From assembly GCA_950022295.1 (NCBI GenBank), contig OX465595.1, positions 428,104,270 to 428,168,269 on the forward strand: DNA of 64,000 nucleotides, written 5' to 3'. Below the pieces are notes generated by a model, which worked only from the letters and a program-made list of their open reading frames with translations, did not search any database and was not told the DNA's origin. The position numbers and the translations under genes were made by a program. This DNA is from Bromus sterilis (taxonomy: Eukaryota; Streptophyta; Magnoliopsida; Poales; Poaceae). Of this stretch, positions 60,019 to 64,000 are shown in pieces (position 1 is the stretch's first letter; every line of letters begins with the position of its first letter).

Positions 60019-60500
60019 TCAACTAACAATGATAATGATTACTAAACATTCACCAAGTCACGGGTGACAACTACATCCCAGGGACGGCGCTCCATGCAAG
60101 GGGGAGGTGCGCGAATGCAGCGTCGATGGCGCATCCAGTGCGGACCGGAACCGAGCCCGAAGAGGAGAAGGACGACCCCTCGAGGTCGAGGAGCTTGTCG
60201 GCTTGGCCATCCCCACGATCATGACGTGATTTCTGTAACCTTGGTTCTAAATGACTAAAGCCTAGCGATGGTTCTACAAATTTGCCATGGTTATAACGAT
60301 GCAACTGGATTTTTCATCCCATGCCAATGCTGCCATTTTCAATTTTAGATTGTTTTATTTAGATTGTGATGGTTCTTTTTGCACAGGGCAAATTCTTTTT
60401 TTTCCAAAGGGGAAACTGGTAGTATTTTATTTTATTTTTATTGTGTAGAACACGAAATTCATTATATATGAGACATGTCAATCTTGCCGATATGAAGCGT
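60019..60500. other. Low-copy flank with a short coding-like piece
   Basis: A GC-rich stretch at 60064-60235 carries open frames on the plus strand (one ending at 60256-60258) and could be the tail of a gene disrupted at this locus, but no motif is recognised. The rest is AT-rich. Confidence 0.3.
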
Positions 60501-60516
60501 TAACGCATCATGTATG

Positions 60517-60840
60517 CATGCATGGGCCACGTATCTTCCATCTTCCTTCATCATGCGTCCATGGTTTTCCGGGAGGCCAAACTGCAGCACTTTGCGCATG
60601 CATCCGTTGCCAACATCAACCACGGCTACTTTTTCTGTTCGCAATTTCTTAACTAGCTAAAGAAGGTGAAACCCATGCATGGTTTCCAAAGTAGTAACAT
60701 CTATGCGGTAAAGCGAAAAAAACGGAAAACTGGTGGGGGTGAAGAAGGGCATGCACTTACCACAAAATAGTTGACCGTGAAGCTCTCGTGGCCTCACATT
60801 CATGCCTAATTTACACGCTCCCCTCCGTTATATATATAGG
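60517..60840 (+). promoter_or_regulatory. Promoter region with four RY-type motifs and a TATA box
   Basis: CATGCATG at 60517-60524 and 60674-60681, CATGCAT at 60597-60603, CATGCA at 60750-60755, and ttatatatatagg at 60828-60840, seventy bases before the start codon. RY (CATGCA) motifs are bound by B3 factors of the ABI3/FUS3 type in seed genes, so seed expression is a reasonable guess, no more. Confidence 0.55.
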
Positions 60841-60909
60841 ATGACACAATAGCTCCACCAGTAAACCCGTTGCCATCCAATAGGATCAGCCTCAATAAGG
60901 ACAACAATA

Positions 60910-61260
60910 ATGGCGCAGAACAGGAGCATTGTAGGAGCTCTATTCATAGTGACCCTTATCCTGGTGGCCCCATCAGTGTTTTCAGGGGAAATTGCTGACA
61001 AGGTAAGCACGCTGGTAGCAAAGGTGGCCAAATGCAACAAGGAGTGCGAAGGTAAAGCGACTCCTGCCGACATCGACCTTTGCAAGGAGAAGTGTAGCCT
61101 CTTCGAGCACTCAGGTTATGCGACCATCGGGACGGGTGCCTGCCTTCAGAGTTGCGACAAGGTGAAGAATGACCAATCCTCCTTCAAGATGTGTGAAGAC
61201 AAATGTCGTGAGAAGTATAAGGCTAGGTTGTCAGATATCAAACAGGGTAAGAATGTGTAG
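60910..61260 (+). CDS. Secreted cysteine-rich protein with two CX3C...CX3C motifs
   Basis: A 116-residue intronless frame with a good start context (A at -3, G at +4) behind a clear TATA box. Residues 1-25 form a signal peptide (basic start, hydrophobic IVGALFIVTLILVA, likely cleavage around VFSG/EIA). The mature part has eight cysteines in two sets: CX3C-11-CX3C (residues about 42-60) and CX3C-12-CX3C (about 78-97). This spacing fits the alpha-helical hairpin fold (alpha-hairpinin) of plant antimicrobial and inhibitor peptides, here twice in one chain. The mature protein is small, charged and Lys-rich at the C-terminus, with no retention signal or membrane segment, so it is probably secreted or stored. 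The exact family is not recognised and the defence role is inference from fold-type spacing. A poly(A) signal follows at 61467. Confidence 0.8.
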   Translation: MAQNRSIVGALFIVTLILVAPSVFSGEIADKVSTLVAKVAKCNKECEGKATPADIDLCKEKCSLFEHSGYATIGTGACLQSCDKVKNDQSSFKMCEDKCREKYKARLSDIKQGKNV

Positions 61261-61480
61261 GAAGGATGCCCCGGGTATTATCCAGTCACAACCCTCTATC
61301 AGTACATCAACGGCCAACATTTCGCTGAAGGTGAACCGCTCGATCGATAGCCAAGAATGGCATGATCCTATTAATGTCATGTATTTTCTAAATTCTTGTA
61401 TATGGACTATCAAGTTGGTTGATAAAAATTGGTAGTCCTTTCCAATTTCAACAAAATTATTATTGTAATAAATAGAATGT
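61261..61480 (+). terminator. 3' UTR with poly(A) signal of the cysteine-rich gene
   Basis: AATAAA at 61467-61472 about 205 bases past the stop codon, followed by T/G-rich sequence, as expected for a plant 3' end. Confidence 0.55.
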
Positions 61481-62030
61481 GTGCTTTATTTTAGCACAAG
61501 TTCATTGTATTTGTATTTTTGCTTGTAACAGGTTGAGTGCTCAAGTAGTTTTTCTATATGGAATTTCTTGCACTCCATCCAGCCATATAATGTGTGAATG
61601 GATCAATGTCGCATTGATATTAAACAATTTCCTATATTTGGTGGTTCATTGGCAATTCGTGTCTTGTTCCGGTTGCTATATTGGTGGTTCGCATGGTCAA
61701 CATTCATTATAGAATGGTTGAAGCGCCAGCACGACAGTGGCTCGGGAATTAGTCCTCTCCTCCGGAGAATGCAGCAACGTTCCCGTTGATCAGCTCGATT
61801 GATGTGTATTCCTTCCTCCTATAAATCTTCCTCAGGCTGATCGGAGCTCTCAAATCGCTGTTGGTCACACGATCTAGAGTTCAATTACTACCGTAGTAAT
61901 TCGTCGTTACTGCTGATGAATGCCCTATTGATTTGCATGCGTTTGCAGTGAAAAACGGAAACCCGTGATTGGCCTCACTCACCTCGAAACAACGCAATGA
62001 AAACCTAACGAGCCGCCGCTTCCTCTCCCT
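61481..62030. other. Intergenic DNA, nothing recognised
   Basis: A 63-residue frame (61598-61789) is open but has no features of a known protein. The rest is non-coding. Confidence 0.45.
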
Positions 62031-62792
62031 TCACAGCCGCCGTTCTAATTTTTCTCTCCCACCATCACCATGGCGACCCCCTCACCTCTCCAACAGAGAT
62101 TCCCCATCTCTCATCCCTCCCCATCTTCTGAAGACGGCCCAGCCACACACCGTGGTTCCTGGCCTTGCACAGGTTGTCGCCGGCGGCTGGGTCTTCACGG
62201 TGGAGGTGGAGAGGGAAGAGCAGGTGCGGATCTGGAGGCCAGCGTTGAGGGGAAGGACCAGCGAGTCACGACGTGTACAAGGCGAACAGAGAGGGGTGGA
62301 TCTGGCCGTCGAGCACAGATCGCCTCTGCGGCCTTCTGCTCAATATTCAAGGTCCACATATTTCTGATTCCAATTACTTTGGAGAGATGATTTTCATTCT
62401 TAATAAACTGCAAATAATTTTATTATTTAGATTTGCTAGATGGTTTTTGACAATGAAATCTTGATTTGTTTTTGTAGATAACGTATCTACAGCATGAGTT
62501 TGCATGGAAGGTATCTTCCGCTCATTTACTTGTTTGGTTCGTATCACGTGATGAAGATGAGTCACCTATATTTGATTGACACAAGTATAGTTATGCCTAG
62601 AGCTACAGTTTCAGCATTCAATCAACCTTAAAAGCCGAAGCATTTACTGTTTACAATCTTTACTTTTTTAGTCTAAAACAACAACTTCTACTACATTAAT
62701 ACTCATTTTTCATATTTGGGGAATATGTTCTTGCCCCCTTTGTGTGAATGTATGAAAATTTGATACTCCGAGTTATGTATTTTGTAATGCAG
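62031..62792 (+). other. Possible 5' part of the PRPP synthetase relic, unproven
   Basis: A CT-rich leader precedes ATG at 62070 (MATPSPLQQRFPISHP), in a Ser/Pro-rich frame that could recall a plastid transit peptide. A further small exon-like piece lies at 62480-62512 between tttttgtag and gtatct. Neither matches PRPP synthetase exons that I can recognise, so the link is positional only. Confidence 0.25.
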
Positions 62793-63579
62793 GTTCAAGG
62801 ACGTCATGCAATTACGACCAAACTGGCTGCAAATCTATTTACAGAAGCTGGTAGTATTGGGATACTTTCATATTCCTGTGGACCATATATATGGACAGGT
62901 ACTCTTGACAGAACAAGAAGGAACACTTCCGTCACAATATATACACACACATGTCTTTCCTGTCGAAGGCGTTTCTTAGTGAGACTAGAGTTGATAAGAT
63001 CTTCCTTTTATGTATCCTATGATTCTGGATTACCTTGCTAGCAAGACAATTTCGGAGGATCTTGTTGTCGTTCCTCCTATGTGGGTGTTGTTGTTAAAAC
63101 ACGTGCATTTCCAAGAAATTGTCTGATGCACCTTCAGCTATTGTTGATAAAAGAAGACAAGTCCACAATCTATCAGAGGTAATAATGGATTTCTATGGTT
63201 TATATCCATTCTATATTTTTAGTTCTGTTTATATATCACAGTTAGACATGCAAATGGTTCAATTTTAGTTGTACTCTTTGTTATAGCATAGTGCTAAGCA
63301 CATGCTTTAATAGGACAATAGATAATAGTATGTAACTTTCTGATCACCTGATGATTAGTTATACTAGCTAGATGCTTTATTGCATTTTTACAAAGCCATC
63401 CACTTTTTGGCTTGCCTCGACTAAACAGCGGCACATGTAGTTCATGAAGTGATCGTGTGAAAATGGTATTAGACTATAATTCCGATTTGTTTTCTGTGAC
63501 CACCTGCAAGTCATGCACTTAATTGGTGGTGTGAAGGGGAAAGTTGCTATCATGGTTGATGACATGATTGACACATCAG
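62793..63579 (+). pseudogene. Ribose-phosphate pyrophosphokinase (PRPP synthetase), class I, decayed
   Basis: Three exon-like pieces match plant class I PRPP synthetase, which makes PRPP from ribose 5-phosphate and ATP for nucleotide, His and Trp synthesis. Exon a (62793-62898) reads QGRHAITTKLAANLFTEAGS, then, in another frame, GYFHIPVDHIYGQ. Exon b (about 63013-63178) reads ILDYLASKTISEDLVVV and, after frame changes, KKLSDAPSAIVDKRRQ. Exon c (63510-63579) reads GKVAIMVDDMIDTSG, the PRPP-binding loop. Faults: about a dozen codons lost in exon a, single-base deletions near 63079 and 63113 in exon b, and a 3' splice site AG changed to AA before exon c. Intron positions are kept, so it is a decayed duplicate and not a retrocopy. 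Earlier exons are not found and later ones, if any, lie beyond the window. Confidence 0.85.
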
Positions 63580-64000
63580 GTTAACAATTTTTTCTTCATT
63601 GTTAGCGGACATAAATTTATACACTTTGTAGTGTGTTCTCTCTGATTTAGCCGCGCTTTTCCCTTGTTCCTCCTATAAAACCTGATGTGTGAATTGATGC
63701 AAAAATTATCTTACCTGTGTTGTGAATTTGTGCAATCTCCCGATGAAACAAAACTTGCGGCATTGGTTTAGGTTTATTCAAATTGTTGTGAAATTTGTTC
63801 TTCCGGAGAAGTCATTGCAGAATGTTAATGGCATCATATTTCCTTTAGAGTAATCTTTACTGAATTTTCCTTTTCTTGATGCATGCTTATCCTTTGCAGT
63901 GCTATGTGCTATAATAAGAGAAAATTACATATTAAGTTGAATATATATCTAGAAATATTCTTTCGACTAGAAAATGGATTATTGTGTTATCTTGATCGAG
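63580..64000. other. Sequence downstream of PRPP synthetase exon c, no exon recognised
   Basis: Intron-like T-rich sequence. The expected next exon (continuing after the PRPP loop) is not seen before the window ends. Confidence 0.5.

Overview
This is a plant nuclear window, most likely from a Triticeae grass (wheat, Aegilops or barley type). The basis is the content: Ty3/gypsy elements with long LTRs, Stowaway MITEs, plant-type LINE remnants, intron-containing gene relics, and no bacterial gene organisation. Species and chromosome cannot be read from the sequence. Almost everything is repetitive. Only one gene looks intact and single-copy: a small secreted cysteine-rich protein at 60910-61260. 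|| LAYOUT. (1) 1-17285, block A: AT-rich repeat, LINE reverse-transcriptase relic, GC-rich DNA-transposon-like relic, LINE RNase H relic, an (AC)n microsatellite, a long solo LTR (4367-9459), a short unique gene-like stretch (9460-10450), and a non-autonomous Athila-type LTR element (10456-17285). (2) 17286-25800: a stub of a second Athila-type internal region, an LTR fragment, a complete Stowaway MITE, a diverged copy (block B, 19214-20680) of the start of block A, an F-box gene relic joined to a LINE 3' end, and a 1.9-kb array of about 36 tandem units that each contain an imperfect palindrome (22790-24693). (3) 26238-46806: a head-to-tail array of one Tekay-type chromovirus on the minus strand, LTR-internal-LTR-internal-LTR, with two uninterrupted 1486-residue Gag-Pol frames that differ at four residues. 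(4) 46807-48125: unassigned GC-rich and promoter-like sequence. (5) 48126-60013, block C: a second copy of block A lacking the equivalent of 8386-13912. (6) 60014-64000: low-copy sequence with the cysteine-rich gene and a decayed plastid-type PRPP synthetase gene. || HISTORY. The Athila-type element has target-site copy cttcc at its left end in block A (10451-10455) and the matching copy at its right end in block C (60014-60018). One insertion has therefore been split by a later event, and A and C are two parts of a large tandem duplication. The right LTR in block A is followed by another internal stub instead of flank, so unequal crossing-over between LTRs is the simplest explanation. The Tekay array has far fewer differences between its units and is probably younger. 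|| All identifications come from reading motifs, open frames and repeat boundaries by eye. No database search was run, and family names are given only at clade level.
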